64,000 nucleotides of DNA from positions 1 through 64,000 of the forward strand of contig NZ_JAJVKW010000004.1 in the NCBI RefSeq assembly GCF_024198255.1. The letters are read 5' to 3'. This document shows, piece after piece, positions 9,301 to 18,523 of the stretch; position 1 is the stretch's first letter, and every line of letters starts with the position of its first letter. Made by a program: the position numbers and the translations under genes. The stretch comes from Myxococcus guangdongensis. GTDB lineage: Bacteria > Myxococcota > Myxococcia > Myxococcales > Myxococcaceae. Under the pieces are notes generated by a model, which made no database searches, was not told the DNA's origin, and worked only from the letters and a program-made list of their open reading frames with translations.

Positions 9301-12300
9301 TGGGGAGGGTGTGCGGCGGGACGTCGTCGGCCAACCGCACCAGGAGCCGTCCGCCTCGGTGCTCGAACGTCGAGCGCAGCGCCTCATGGCGACGGACGAG
9401 CGCATCCAGGCCCTGCTCCAGGACTCGCGGCTGCAGCGCCCCCTTCACGCGGAGCACCGTGGGCACGTTGTAGAACGAGCTGCCCGGCTCGAGCTGGTCC
9501 ACGAGCCACAGGCGCTGCTGTGCGAAGGACGCCTCCAGCTCCTGCTCGCGCGAGATGGGGACCAGGGGACCTGTCTCCGTGTCCTCCATGGGCGTGGACA
9601 AGAGCTGCGCGAGCCCCGCCACCGTGGCGTTCTGGAAGAGGGCGCGAAGCGGCAGCTCCTTGCCGAAGTTCGCGCGGATGCGCGAGAGCAGCTGGGTGGC
9701 GAGCAGGGAGTGCCCGCCCAGGTCGAAGAAGTTGTCCTCGACGCCGACGCGAGGGACCGAGAGCAGGTGGGCCCAGAGGTTGGCGAGCAGCTCCTCGATG
9801 GGCGTGCGCGGCGCGACGTAGCTGTCGGTGGGCGCGGAGAGCCCGTCGGGAGACGGGAGCGCCTTCCGGTCGACCTTGCCGTTGAGCGTGAGCGGCAGGC
9901 TCGGGAGGCGGACGAAGGCGGACGGAACCATGTACTCCGGCAGCGAGCCCTTGAGCCGTTCGCGAAGCTCCGTGACGGCCGGGGCCTGCGAGGACGTGAA
10001 GTAGGCGACGAGCCGTCGGTCTCCGGGGCTGTCCTCGCGGACCAGGACGGCGCACTCCTCGATGTCCGGGGACCGCGTGAGCGCGGCCTCGATTTCACCC
10101 AGCTCGATGCGGAAGCCGCGGAGCTTCACCTGGTGGTCGCGTCGTCCGACGAACTCCAGCTGTCCATCCGGCAGCCAGCGCACGATGTCCCCCGACTTGT
10201 AGAGCCGGGCCTGGGGCTCGAAGGGATGGGCGATGAAGCGCTCCGCGGTGAGCGCGGGCTGGTGCAGGTATCCGCGCGCCAGTCCCTCGCCGCCGAGGTA
10301 CAGCTCGCCCGGAACGCCGATGGGCACCGGCTGGAGCGCCTCGTCGAGCACGTAGACGGTGGAGTTGGAGAGCGGGACTCCGATGGGGACCGAGTACCCG
10401 GACGCGGGCGCCCGCGAGATGAGATGCCACGTGCTGAAGGTGGTGTTCTCCGTGGGGCCGTAGGCGTTGATGAGCCGTTGGGGAGGACCGCCGAGGAGGA
10501 CGGAACGAACGGCCCCCGGGTCCGCGCTCTCGCCGCCGAAGAGGACGGTGGACACCGTGGAGAAGGCGTCGGGGACCTGATGGACGATCTGCGTGAAGAG
10601 GGCGCTGGTGATGAAGAGGGCGGAGATGCGCTCGCGACGCAGGTACTCGGCGAAGAGCGAAGGTGAGAGCGAGACGTCGCGCGGCACGCCGATGAGCGCA
10701 CCGCCGTTGAGCAGCGCGCCCCAGATTTCAAAGGTGGCGGCGTCGAACGAGGCGTTGGAGATCTGCGCGATGCGGTCGGACGCGGAGAGCTGGACGAAGT
10801 GGGAGTCGCGGACGAGCCGGACGACGCCGAGGTGGGGGACGACGATGCCCTTGGGCTGGCCCGTCGAGCCCGACGTGTAGATGGCGTACGCGAGGTTCGA
10901 CGGGGCCGTCTGCGTCGCGGGCGCCCGCGTGGACCGCCGCGAGATGACGCGCTCGTCGGAGTCGAGCTCGATGACGTGCACGCCGCTGGGGACGGGGAGG
11001 TTGCCGGAGAGCGCCTCGGTGGTGACGAGGAGCGGCGCCCGTGCATCCTGGAGCATGAACGCGAGGCGCTCGGGCGGATAGGACGTGTCCAGCGGGAGGT
11101 ACGCACCGCCCGCCTTGAGGCACGCGAGCATCGCGACGATGAGCGTGGGGGAGCGCTCCAGGTAGAGACCCACGAGCGTGTCCGGACGGACACCGAAGGC
11201 CTGGAGGTGCCACGCGAGCTGGTTGGCCTGGGCCTCCAACTGGGCGTAGGTGAGGACCTCGTCACCGAAGTGGAGGGCGATGGCCTCCGGGGTGGCCTGC
11301 GCCTGCTCGGTGAAGAGCTGCTGGATGCAGTGGTGGCGGGGGAAGTCGGTGGAGGTGGCGTTCCAGTCGACGAGGAGCTGCTGGCGCTCGGCGTCGGTGA
11401 GGAGCGGGAGCGTGGTGATGGCGGTGTCGGGCGCGCGGACGGCGGAGGCGAGCAGGGCCTGGTAGTGGCCGAGCATTCGTTCGATCGTGGCCGCGTCGTA
11501 CAGGTCCGTGTCGTACTCCAGGGCCAGGTCCAGCTCCGAGCCGTCCTGCTCGGCCGTGAGGATGAGCTCGAACTTGGCCGTGCCCGTGCCCAGCTCCTCG
11601 AACGACATGCTCAGCTCGTCGAACGTGGGCGGCTGGAGCGGCGCGTTGTGCAGCGCGAACATCACCTGGAACAGCGGATGCTGGTCGGCCCGGCGCTCCG
11701 GGCTCACCGCCTCGACGATGCGCTCGAAGGGGATGTCCTGGTGCGCGTAGGCCTCGAGCGCGGCGTCTCGCACCCGGTGCATCAGCGCGCGGAACGACGG
11801 CGCGTCCGACATGTCCGTGCGCAGGACGAGCGAGTTGACGAAGAAGCCGACCAGCCCTTCGATTTCGGCACGGTGTCGGTTCGCGATGGGCGTGCCGACG
11901 TTGATGTCCACCTGCCCGCTGTAGCGCCTGAGCAGGATGTTCCAGGTGGCCAGCAACGTCATGAACAGGGTGACGCCTTCACGGCGGCACAGGGCCTCGA
12001 GCTGTGAGACCAGCGGCGCGCTCACCCGGGCGCGCTGGATGGCGGAGCGGTGGTGCGTCGCCGAGGCGCGCGGGTGGTCCGTGGGCATCACCAGCTCGCC
12101 CGACGACGAGCCCAGCTGCTGCTTCCAGTAGGTCAGCCCCCGCTCCAGCGTCTCGCCCTGGAGCCACTGCCGTTGCCACAGGGCATAGTCCGCGTACTGG
12201 AGCGTCAGCGCCTCCAGCGGTGAGTCGAGCCCGTCCCGGAAGGCCGCGTACAGCCGGCCCAGCTCCTGGACGACCACGCCCATGGACCAACCGTCGGAGA

Positions 12301-15300
12301 CGATGTGGTGCAGCGTCAGCAGCAGGAGGTGGTCCTCCTCGCCCGCGCGGATGAGCACCTGACGCAGCAGCGGGCCGCGCTCCAGGTCGAACGGCGTCCG
12401 GATGCTCTCGTCCAGCGCCTCCTGGTGTCGCCGCGCCTGCTCGGACTCGGGCAGCCCGCCCAGGTCCACCACGGGCAGGGGCCGCGGCTCGAACGCGTGG
12501 ATGACCTGGACCAGCTCCTCGTCGACCTCGCGGAAGGTGGTGCGCAGCGACTCGTGGCGTCGCGCCAGCGCCTGCAGGCTCTTCTCCAGCGAGGGGACAT
12601 CCAACCGCCCCTTCAACTCGAGGGCGAACGGCGTGTTGTAGGAGACCCCCGTCGGGTCCATCCGCTGCGTGAACCACAGCCGCCGCTGGGCGGAGGACGC
12701 GGGGACGGTGTCGCCCCGGGCCGCCGCGCGCACGGGGGGAATGCTCACGCCCCGTCGGGTCCTCAGCTCCTGGGTGACCTTCTCCGCGAGCCCGCGGAGC
12801 GTGGGCGTCTCGAACAGCGCATGCAGGGGCAGCTCCACGCCGAAGGCCCGGCCCACGCGCGAGATGACCTGGGTGGCGAGCAGTGAGTGGCCGCCCAGCT
12901 CGAAGAAGCTGTCGTGGAGGCCGAAGGCGTTGCCTCCGAGCACCTCCGCCCAGATGCCGGCGAGCAGCTCCTCCACCGGCGTCCGCGTCGCCTCCGCTTC
13001 CGCCTGACGCGCGAGGGTCGCCTGGCTGGGGGCGGGGAGCGCCTTGCGGTCCACCTTTCCATTGGGCGTGCGCGGCAGGACATCCAGGCTGAGGATGGCC
13101 GAGGGGACCATGTACTCGGGCACCCGCTGCTTGAGGTGCTCCTGGAGCAGCGGCACCAGCTGCCGCGTCAGGGCCGCCTGCAGCGGCTGGTTCGTGTACG
13201 CGCGCCACGGCTTCGCCACGAAGGCCCGCTCGGTGGACGGCGCGAGCGGCGGCGCGACCGCGCCCTGTCGCAGCAGCCGCAGCTCGACGGCGCCGTCCTC
13301 CTCGCCTCCGGACCAGTGCAGGCTGACGGTGTAGGGGAGCTCGGCCTCCAGGGCCCAGAGCTCCTCCGGGTTGACGCAGTCGGGTTCCGGCTGGCCCCTC
13401 AGCTCGGCGCGCAGCTCTCCCACCGTGGTGGGGCGCTCGTCGCGCTCCAGGATTTCGCGGGCCCGGCTCACCTCCGTCAGGCGCGCGTTGGGGATGCGCG
13501 TCACCGCGAGCTGCTCGGGCCGCTCCGCCTCGAGCCTCCGCCGCAGCTTCTCCAGGGTGAGCCCGTCGCGCTTCCAGTCGAGCACCGTGCCCGCGTACGG
13601 GTCCACGGCCTCGGCGGCGTCGCCGACGTGCAGCACGACGTCATAGCGGAAGCACGTCAGCTCGTTGTGGTGCTGGCCGCGCTTGGGCCACAGGTCCACC
13701 CGCTGGATGCGGGGCAGGTGGGCGCGCAGGGCGAGGAAGAACGCCGGGTCCACCACCAGCTCGTTGTCCAGCGACACGCGCCGACGGACGGCCTGGGACA
13801 GCTGCTCCAGCGGCAGCGTGTCCCGCGCCCGGAACAGCTCCACGGAGAGCGCGAAGGACTCCAGCAGCGACAGGCTGCGCACGTCGCCCACGAAGACGCG
13901 GCCCCGCTCGCCCACCGTGGCCACCGCGCCCTCGAGCACCTTCACCAGGTAGTCCACCGTGGGGAAGTGCTGGAGCACGGAGTTGATGACCACCGTGTCG
14001 TGCGAGCCGGGCTCGATGCCCGTGAAGTCCTCGGCGCCCCGGTGCAACAGCGCCACCGAGCCGAGCTTCGGCGACATCCGGTCCACGAAGCGCTGGAGGC
14101 CCTTGAGCGCGCCCTGCGCGAAGTCCGCGCCGGTGAAGTGCTCGCAGTGCGGCGCGATTCGCACCAGCAACAGGCCCGTGCCGCAGCCAATCTCCAGCAC
14201 CCGGCGAGGCTCCAGGTCCAGGATGCGCTGGACGGAGTGGTCCACGAACTCACGCATCTCCTCGGCGGTGATGGGCTGGCCCGTGTAGCTGCTGTTCCAG
14301 CTGGCGGTGTTGAACTCGCCGTCCTCCTCGTCGGCGGCGCGGTGGTACGCGTCGTCGTAGAGCGTCTGCCACTGGGAGATCTGCTCGTCGTTGAGCTCCT
14401 GCTCGTCGATGGCGTCGCCCCAGGCCTCGCCCGGCGGCGCGGGCACCACGTAGGCCACCAGCCGGGGCTGCCCCGGTGTGTCCTCGCGCGCCACCGCCAC
14501 CGCGTCGCGCACCGCGGGGTGCTCCATCAGGTGCGCCTCCAGCTCACCCAGTTCGATGCGGAAGCCGCGCACCTTCACCTGGTGGTCCACGCGACCGAGG
14601 AAGCGCAGCTGCCCGTCCGCGAGCCGGCTGGCCAGATCTCCGGTGCGGTACAGGCGCGCGCCCGGCTCACCGCTGAACGCGTCCGGCACGAAGCGCTCGG
14701 CGGTCAGCTCCGGCCGGCCCAGGTAGCCGTGCGCCAGGCCGTCGCCGCCGATGTAGAGCTCGCCCGGCACGCCCAGGGGCACGGGGCGCCCGTTCGCATC
14801 CAGCAGGTACACGCGCGTGTTGGCGATGGGCCGGCCGATGGGGATGCCCAGGTGCGCGCCGGGCGTGGGGGCACCGGGTGGCAGCGCGAAGAGCGTGGAG
14901 GTGATGGTGGACTCGGTGGGGCCGTAGGCGTTGAACCACCCGAGCCGCTCCCCCGTGAGCGCGCGCCACGCGGCGAGCTGCTCCGGCGCCGCGCGCTCTC
15001 CGCCCACGATGACCAGCCGGACGTCCGATGGAGGCCGCGCCTGTCGGAGCGTGGCGTCGGTGACCCACTCGTGCCAGTAGGCCGTGGGGACGTTCAGTAC
15101 GGTGAGCCGCTCGTGCTCCACCATGCGCAGGAACTCGGCGACGGACGGCAGGCGCTCGAAGGGCAGCAGCACCAGCGTGGCGCCGGTGGCCAGCGTGGGG
15201 AAAATCTCCTCCAGCGAGATGTCGAAGCTGATGGAGGTGCACTGGAGGATGCGGTCCTCCGCCGTGAGCTGGTACGTCCCCTGGAGCGAGGTGACGTGGT

Positions 15301-17200
15301 TGACCAGGCCCCGGTGCGACAGCAGCACGCCCTTGGGCTTGCCCGTCGAGCCGGAGGTGTAGATGACGTACGCCGGATGCTCGGACGTCATGTGCACCGC
15401 GGGAGGCTCGACGCTCAGCGGGTCCAGCGACTCTCGCTCCAACACCAGCACGGGCACGTCCTGGCTCGGCAGTCGCTCCACGAGCCGCTCCTGCGTCACC
15501 AGCAGCGTCGCGCCCGAGTCGCGCAGCATGTAGCGCAGCCGCTCCCGGGGATACGTCGGGTCCAACGGCAGGTACGCCCCGCCGGACTTCAGGATGCCGA
15601 GCAGTCCGACGAGCATCTCCAGCGAGCGCTCCACGCAGATGCCCGCCAGCCGTCCCGGCCCCAGGCCCTTTGCCCTCAGCGCGTGGGCCAGCTGGTTCGC
15701 GCGGCGCTCCAGCTCGCCATACGTGAGGCGCCCGTCGCCATGCGTGACGGCGACCGCGTCGGGTCGCAGGCGGGCCTGCTCGGTGATGAGCTCGTGGATG
15801 AGCCGCTCGCGCGGGTAGACCGCCGTCGTCTGGTTCCACGTCCGGAGCGTCCGCTCCAGCTCCTCCGCTGACAACAGCGGCAGCTCGCCCAGCCGAGTCT
15901 CCGGCGCGTCCACCGCGTGTCTCAGCACGTTGAGCAGGTGGCCCTGCCACCGGTGCACGGTGTCCGCGTGGAACAGGTCCGTGTTGTAGGTGAAGGCCAG
16001 CGTCAACCCCGCCGGCCCGGGCGTCACCGTCAGCGACACGTCGTACCGGGCGAAGCGGGACTCCAGCGGGAGCTGCCGCAGGCTCGCGCCCGGTGTCTCG
16101 AAGGACGGCGGCGCCGACGCCAGCTCGAGCGTCACCTGGAAGTAGGGCGTGAAGACCAGGCTCCGCTCCACCTGGAGCGTCTCCACCAGGTGCTCGAACG
16201 GCACGGCCGCGTGCGCGAGCGCCCACTGGTGCGTCCGGCGCGCCTGGGACACCTGCTCGCGGAACGACGTGGCGGCGCGAGGATGGCCGCGCAGCACGAG
16301 CATGTTCCCGAACCACCCCAGCACGCCGCGCTCCGCCGGCTCACGCAGGCTCGACGGCGTGCCGATGCACACGTCCTCCTGCCCGGTGTAGCGATACAGC
16401 ACCGTCTGGAGCGCCGCGAGCAGCACCTCGAACAGGCCCACGCCCTCCGCCCGGGCGAGCGCCTCCAACCGGCGCGTCAGCTCCAGGGGCACATCCTGGC
16501 GCGCGGTCTCACCGTGATACGTCTGGACCGTCGGCCGCGCCTGGTCCGTGGGGAGCGCGAGCACCTGGGGCGCGCCGTCCAGCGCCACGCGCCACGCCTC
16601 CACCTGCTCCTTCGCCTCCGCCGAGCGCAGCCACTGCTGCTGCCGCTCGGCGACCTCTCCGTACGTCCCCGTCACGTCGTCGTGACCGGAGAGCACCGCC
16701 GCCAGCGACTCCACCAGCACCGGCACCGAGCCCGCGTCGCAAATCATCTGATGGAACGACAGCAACAGCAGGTGCGCCGCCGCGCCCCGCTTCACCAGCG
16801 TCGCGCGCAGCAGCGGGCCGGTCTCCAGGTCGAACGGGTGCAGCGCCTCCGCGCTCGCGAGCGCCGCCTCCCGGGCCTCGCGCTCGGAGGCCGACAGATT
16901 CTGGAGGTCCACCTGTCGGAAGGCCGGCGGCTGCTCCGCCTGAATCTGTTGCAACGGCTGTCCTTCGTGCGCCGTGAAGCGCGCTCGCAGGATGTCGTGT
17001 CGCCGGGTCAAGGCCGTGAGACGTCGCTCCAGCTCGGCCGGTTCAACCTCCCCGTGAAGTTCCAGCGAGACCAGCTGATTGTGGAAGGGATTGTGACGCT
17101 CCAACTGGTCCAGGAACCAGAAGCGTCGCTGGCCGGATGTGACACAACGGGAATGAGGCCGGCCCGAGGGGGACCGGTGCTGATTGCTGGCGGAAGGCAA
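6335..17200 (-). CDS. Non-ribosomal peptide synthetase, C*-A-MT-PCP-C-A-PCP-C-A-PCP
   Basis: About 3621 residues, three modules, ending in a PCP without TE. Approximate landmarks: first C domain with FHQMICDAGS near residue 152, where the HHxxxDG motif has lost its second His; A1 TSGSTGKPKG near 617; methyltransferase EIGCGTG near 1004, inserted between A8 and A9 (N-methylation position); PCP1 near 1439; C2 HHIVSDGWS near 1632; A2 near 2111; PCP2 near 2499; C3 HHIISDGWS near 2692; A3 near 3169; PCP3 near 3553. A codes read by eye: A1 D-I-E-N-V-V-A-I-T (unassigned), A2 D-A-F-F-L-G-A-T-F and A3 D-A-F-F-L-G-V-T-F (branched aliphatic). The frame is open up to 17584, but that would overlap the divergent dioxygenase gene. 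The TTG at 17200 has AGGGG seven bases upstream and starts about 18 residues before C-domain homology, so I prefer it; a GTG near 17239 is the alternative. Confidence 0.9.
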   Translation of the reverse strand: MPSASNQHRSPSGRPHSRCVTSGQRRFWFLDQLERHNPFHNQLVSLELHGEVEPAELERRLTALTRRHDILRARFTAHEGQPLQQIQAEQPPAFRQVDLQNLSASEREAREAALASAEALHPFDLETGPLLRATLVKRGAAAHLLLLSFHQMICDAGSVPVLVESLAAVLSGHDDVTGTYGEVAERQQQWLRSAEAKEQVEAWRVALDGAPQVLALPTDQARPTVQTYHGETARQDVPLELTRRLEALARAEGVGLFEVLLAALQTVLYRYTGQEDVCIGTPSSLREPAERGVLGWFGNMLVLRGHPRAATSFREQVSQARRTHQWALAHAAVPFEHLVETLQVERSLVFTPYFQVTLELASAPPSFETPGASLRQLPLESRFARYDVSLTVTPGPAGLTLAFTYNTDLFHADTVHRWQGHLLNVLRHAVDAPETRLGELPLLSAEELERTLRTWNQTTAVYPRERLIHELITEQARLRPDAVAVTHGDGRLTYGELERRANQLAHALRAKGLGPGRLAGICVERSLEMLVGLLGILKSGGAYLPLDPTYPRERLRYMLRDSGATLLVTQERLVERLPSQDVPVLVLERESLDPLSVEPPAVHMTSEHPAYVIYTSGSTGKPKGVLLSHRGLVNHVTSLQGTYQLTAEDRILQCTSISFDISLEEIFPTLATGATLVLLPFERLPSVAEFLRMVEHERLTVLNVPTAYWHEWVTDATLRQARPPSDVRLVIVGGERAAPEQLAAWRALTGERLGWFNAYGPTESTITSTLFALPPGAPTPGAHLGIPIGRPIANTRVYLLDANGRPVPLGVPGELYIGGDGLAHGYLGRPELTAERFVPDAFSGEPGARLYRTGDLASRLADGQLRFLGRVDHQVKVRGFRIELGELEAHLMEHPAVRDAVAVAREDTPGQPRLVAYVVPAPPGEAWGDAIDEQELNDEQISQWQTLYDDAYHRAADEEDGEFNTASWNSSYTGQPITAEEMREFVDHSVQRILDLEPRRVLEIGCGTGLLLVRIAPHCEHFTGADFAQGALKGLQRFVDRMSPKLGSVALLHRGAEDFTGIEPGSHDTVVINSVLQHFPTVDYLVKVLEGAVATVGERGRVFVGDVRSLSLLESFALSVELFRARDTLPLEQLSQAVRRRVSLDNELVVDPAFFLALRAHLPRIQRVDLWPKRGQHHNELTCFRYDVVLHVGDAAEAVDPYAGTVLDWKRDGLTLEKLRRRLEAERPEQLAVTRIPNARLTEVSRAREILERDERPTTVGELRAELRGQPEPDCVNPEELWALEAELPYTVSLHWSGGEEDGAVELRLLRQGAVAPPLAPSTERAFVAKPWRAYTNQPLQAALTRQLVPLLQEHLKQRVPEYMVPSAILSLDVLPRTPNGKVDRKALPAPSQATLARQAEAEATRTPVEELLAGIWAEVLGGNAFGLHDSFFELGGHSLLATQVISRVGRAFGVELPLHALFETPTLRGLAEKVTQELRTRRGVSIPPVRAAARGDTVPASSAQRRLWFTQRMDPTGVSYNTPFALELKGRLDVPSLEKSLQALARRHESLRTTFREVDEELVQVIHAFEPRPLPVVDLGGLPESEQARRHQEALDESIRTPFDLERGPLLRQVLIRAGEEDHLLLLTLHHIVSDGWSMGVVVQELGRLYAAFRDGLDSPLEALTLQYADYALWQRQWLQGETLERGLTYWKQQLGSSSGELVMPTDHPRASATHHRSAIQRARVSAPLVSQLEALCRREGVTLFMTLLATWNILLRRYSGQVDINVGTPIANRHRAEIEGLVGFFVNSLVLRTDMSDAPSFRALMHRVRDAALEAYAHQDIPFERIVEAVSPERRADQHPLFQVMFALHNAPLQPPTFDELSMSFEELGTGTAKFELILTAEQDGSELDLALEYDTDLYDAATIERMLGHYQALLASAVRAPDTAITTLPLLTDAERQQLLVDWNATSTDFPRHHCIQQLFTEQAQATPEAIALHFGDEVLTYAQLEAQANQLAWHLQAFGVRPDTLVGLYLERSPTLIVAMLACLKAGGAYLPLDTSYPPERLAFMLQDARAPLLVTTEALSGNLPVPSGVHVIELDSDERVISRRSTRAPATQTAPSNLAYAIYTSGSTGQPKGIVVPHLGVVRLVRDSHFVQLSASDRIAQISNASFDAATFEIWGALLNGGALIGVPRDVSLSPSLFAEYLRRERISALFITSALFTQIVHQVPDAFSTVSTVLFGGESADPGAVRSVLLGGPPQRLINAYGPTENTTFSTWHLISRAPASGYSVPIGVPLSNSTVYVLDEALQPVPIGVPGELYLGGEGLARGYLHQPALTAERFIAHPFEPQARLYKSGDIVRWLPDGQLEFVGRRDHQVKLRGFRIELGEIEAALTRSPDIEECAVLVREDSPGDRRLVAYFTSSQAPAVTELRERLKGSLPEYMVPSAFVRLPSLPLTLNGKVDRKALPSPDGLSAPTDSYVAPRTPIEELLANLWAHLLSVPRVGVEDNFFDLGGHSLLATQLLSRIRANFGKELPLRALFQNATVAGLAQLLSTPMEDTETGPLVPISREQELEASFAQQRLWLVDQLEPGSSFYNVPTVLRVKGALQPRVLEQGLDALVRRHEALRSTFEHRGGRLLVRLADDVPPHTLPIVDLTHVPAVEREARARQLIETEGQRPFDLARGPLLRTLLVRVDEAEHLLLLTVHHIISDGWSLTVLFQELGACYEALASHETPNLPPLPIQYADFAHWQRKWLQGTVQQTQLDYWKKQLAGAPALLELPTDRPRPATQRHRGATRWFNLEAPLVEALRKLSRQEGTTLFMTLLAAWQTLLSRYSGQVDISVGTPFASRNRAELEGLIGYCINSLVMRTDLSGAPSFKELLRRVREVALDAYAHPDVPFEQVVEALQPQRDPRYTPLFQVMFNLQSISTTPLTIRGCEVLPEEVQTGAAKFDMLLALEETATGIIGEFEYDTDLFDAATIERMLGHFQTLLASAVQHPGVSITALPLLTDVERQQLLVDWNTTSTDFPRHHGIHQLFSEQARATPEAIALHFGDEVLTYAQLEARANQLAWHLQSFGVRPDTLIGLYLERSPTLIVAMLACLKAGSAYLPLDTSYPPERLAFMLQDARAPLLVTTEALSGKFSVPDGVHVIDLESDERTVSRQPTTAPATSTTPSNLAYAIYTSGSTGQPKGIVVPHLGVVRLVRGSEYIQLSSQDRVAQVSNASFDAATFEIWGALLNGGTLIGVPRDVSLSPVLFVEHLRSEKVSVLFITTALFNQLANQVPGAFSTLSTVLFGGENVDAGAVRAVLLGGPPSRLLHVYGPTENTTFSTWHLVPQAPLPVHSVPIGIPLSNSTAFVLDDALQPVPVGVPGELYLGGEGLARGYLRQPELTAQRFIPNPFAAGGRLYKSGDIVRRLPEGHLEFVGRRDHQVKLRGFRIELGEIEAALLEQTSVDACVVIVREDVPGDRRLVAYFTSAQPPSSMDLRESLKRSLPEYMVPSAFVCLPALPLSPNGKVDKKALPSPDTEGSRTDDFVEPGSAVEKVVAELMAEILNVSRLGAHDDFFTLGGHSLLATRFISLVQEILQVAVPLRVLFGNPTVATFSEALLNPPADREELLRTAELVLSLSSQPDEAALD

Positions 17201-17436
17201 GCGAATGCCCCTGTCTGATTTATTCGTGGAGTGGGGACCCACAACGGCGCACGCGCGGCTCGACTCGTTGTTTGTCCATCTCAATCCCGGTGACTGTTGC
17301 TTATCGAATTCAAATCTTTTAAGTGGTAATGCCTGGAAGTCAAGAGGGGTCCATGAAGCACGCCCAGGCTGAGGGTGTGTCACACAGGGTCCATGTCCGC
17401 GCGGAGCCGAGGGCTCTGGTGGAGTAGGAGAAGCCG
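17201..17436. promoter_or_regulatory. Divergent intergenic region with likely promoters for NRPS and dioxygenase operons
   Basis: These 236 bases separate the minus-strand NRPS start from the plus-strand dioxygenase start. The centre (about 17295-17335) is conspicuously AT-rich for this genome and includes TTGCTT at 17297 followed by an AT-rich stretch about 17 bases later, a poor sigma-70-like arrangement. No convincing operator or palindrome was found. Ribosome-binding sequences lie at both ends: AGGGG at 17208-17212 on the minus strand, and AGGAG at 17426-17430 on the plus strand six bases before TTG. Confidence 0.4.
17426..17430 (+). promoter_or_regulatory. Ribosome binding site deciding a TTG start
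   Basis: AGGAG six bases upstream of TTG 17437. No ATG or GTG is available near the point where dioxygenase homology begins, so this site fixes the start. Confidence 0.65.
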
Positions 17437-18423
17437 TTGGATCTGCGAGTTCTGTCGGACGTGTCGCAGCGTGCGCTGCCGGGGGCACCGCCGTGTCTGC
17501 TGGCGCTCGGCCCCGAGCGGGAAGGCGTGGACCTGGTCGAGTGGGGACGTGCTCACGCAGAGGCCCTGCGGCACCTGCTCTCACAGCGGCCGGCCATGCT
17601 CTTCCGTGGCTTTCGTGTGCCAGGCGTGGAGGCGTTCGAGCGCTTCGCGGAGTGTATCCAACCGTCCCTGGCCGAGTATCAGGAACGTTCCACTCCGCGT
17701 ACGGAAGTCAGTGGGAAGGTGTACACATCCACGGAGTACCCGGCGAACGAGACCATCCCGCAACACAATGAAATGTCGTACGCGTCGGCCTGGCCGATGA
17801 AGTTGTTCTTTCACTGCGTACAACCTTCTCTGGAGGGTGGGGCGACACCCATCGCAGACAGCCGGGCCGTCCTGGAATGCCTCTCACCCGAAGTGCGGGA
17901 GCGTTTCACCCGTCAGAGGGTGATGTATGTGAGAAATTACGGCACGGGCGTTGATCTCCCCTGGCAGAAAGTCTTTCAGACGGAGGACCGGGCCCAGGTG
18001 GACGCGTACTGTGAGCGTGTGGGAATGCAGGTGGAGTGGTTGGGTGGAAATCGCTTGCGGACCCGCTCGGTGCGCCCGGCGGTCATGAAGCACCCCCTCA
18101 CCGGAGAGGATGTCTGGTTCAACCAGGCGCATCTTTTCCACGTATCCAACCTGGGGCCGAAGGTGAGCGCGGCGATGCGGATGGTCTTCAAGGAGGAGGA
18201 CTTGCCGCGCAACAGCCTGTACGGGGACGGCACGCCCATCAGCGACGCGGACCTGGAGGAGGTGCGGGAGGCGTTCCTGAAGACGACGTTCGCCTTCCCC
18301 TGGCAGGCGGGAGACGTGATGCTGCTGGACAACATGCTCGTCACCCACGGCCGGACGCCCTTCTCGGGGGCGCGTCGGGTGGTGGTGGCGATGGGCGAGA
18401 TGCGCTCCGAGCGCGACCGCTGA
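17437..18423 (+). CDS. TauD/TfdA (SyrP-like) Fe(II)/2-oxoglutarate dioxygenase
   Basis: 328 residues. The fold and motifs are those of TauD-type non-haem iron oxygenases, closest in character to SyrP-type enzymes that beta-hydroxylate amino acids held on NRPS carrier proteins. The first two iron ligands are in H110-x-E112 (QHNEMSYA), the distal His in VTHGRTPF at H304, and a 2-oxoglutarate-binding Arg probably follows in GARRVVV near 313. The usual Asp of HxD is Glu here, as in SyrP relatives. The start is TTG with AGGAG. It is divergent from the NRPS at 6335-17200 and followed by an MFS gene, so a role as hydroxylase for that NRPS product is likely. The exact substrate cannot be read from sequence. 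Confidence 0.88.
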   Translation: MDLRVLSDVSQRALPGAPPCLLALGPEREGVDLVEWGRAHAEALRHLLSQRPAMLFRGFRVPGVEAFERFAECIQPSLAEYQERSTPRTEVSGKVYTSTEYPANETIPQHNEMSYASAWPMKLFFHCVQPSLEGGATPIADSRAVLECLSPEVRERFTRQRVMYVRNYGTGVDLPWQKVFQTEDRAQVDAYCERVGMQVEWLGGNRLRTRSVRPAVMKHPLTGEDVWFNQAHLFHVSNLGPKVSAAMRMVFKEEDLPRNSLYGDGTPISDADLEEVREAFLKTTFAFPWQAGDVMLLDNMLVTHGRTPFSGARRVVVAMGEMRSERDR

Positions 18424-18523
18424 GCGGCAGGGGGCTCCCATCTTCGCGGTCCTGAGACATCGTGACTTCGCGCTCATCTGGTGTGGCCAGCTGGTCTCCG
18501 GACTCGGGGACTGGCTGCGCAAC

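Noticed and set aside
12887..15871. Near-1000-codon plus-strand frame opposite the A-MT region
   Set aside because: Same low-complexity shadow pattern; the minus strand has A3, A5, A7 and methyltransferase motifs in order.
17200..17584. Upstream extension of the minus-strand NRPS to GTG 17584
   Set aside because: It would cover the divergent promoter region and the start of the dioxygenase gene, and the extra sequence has no C-domain similarity. TTG 17200 with AGGGG fits better.
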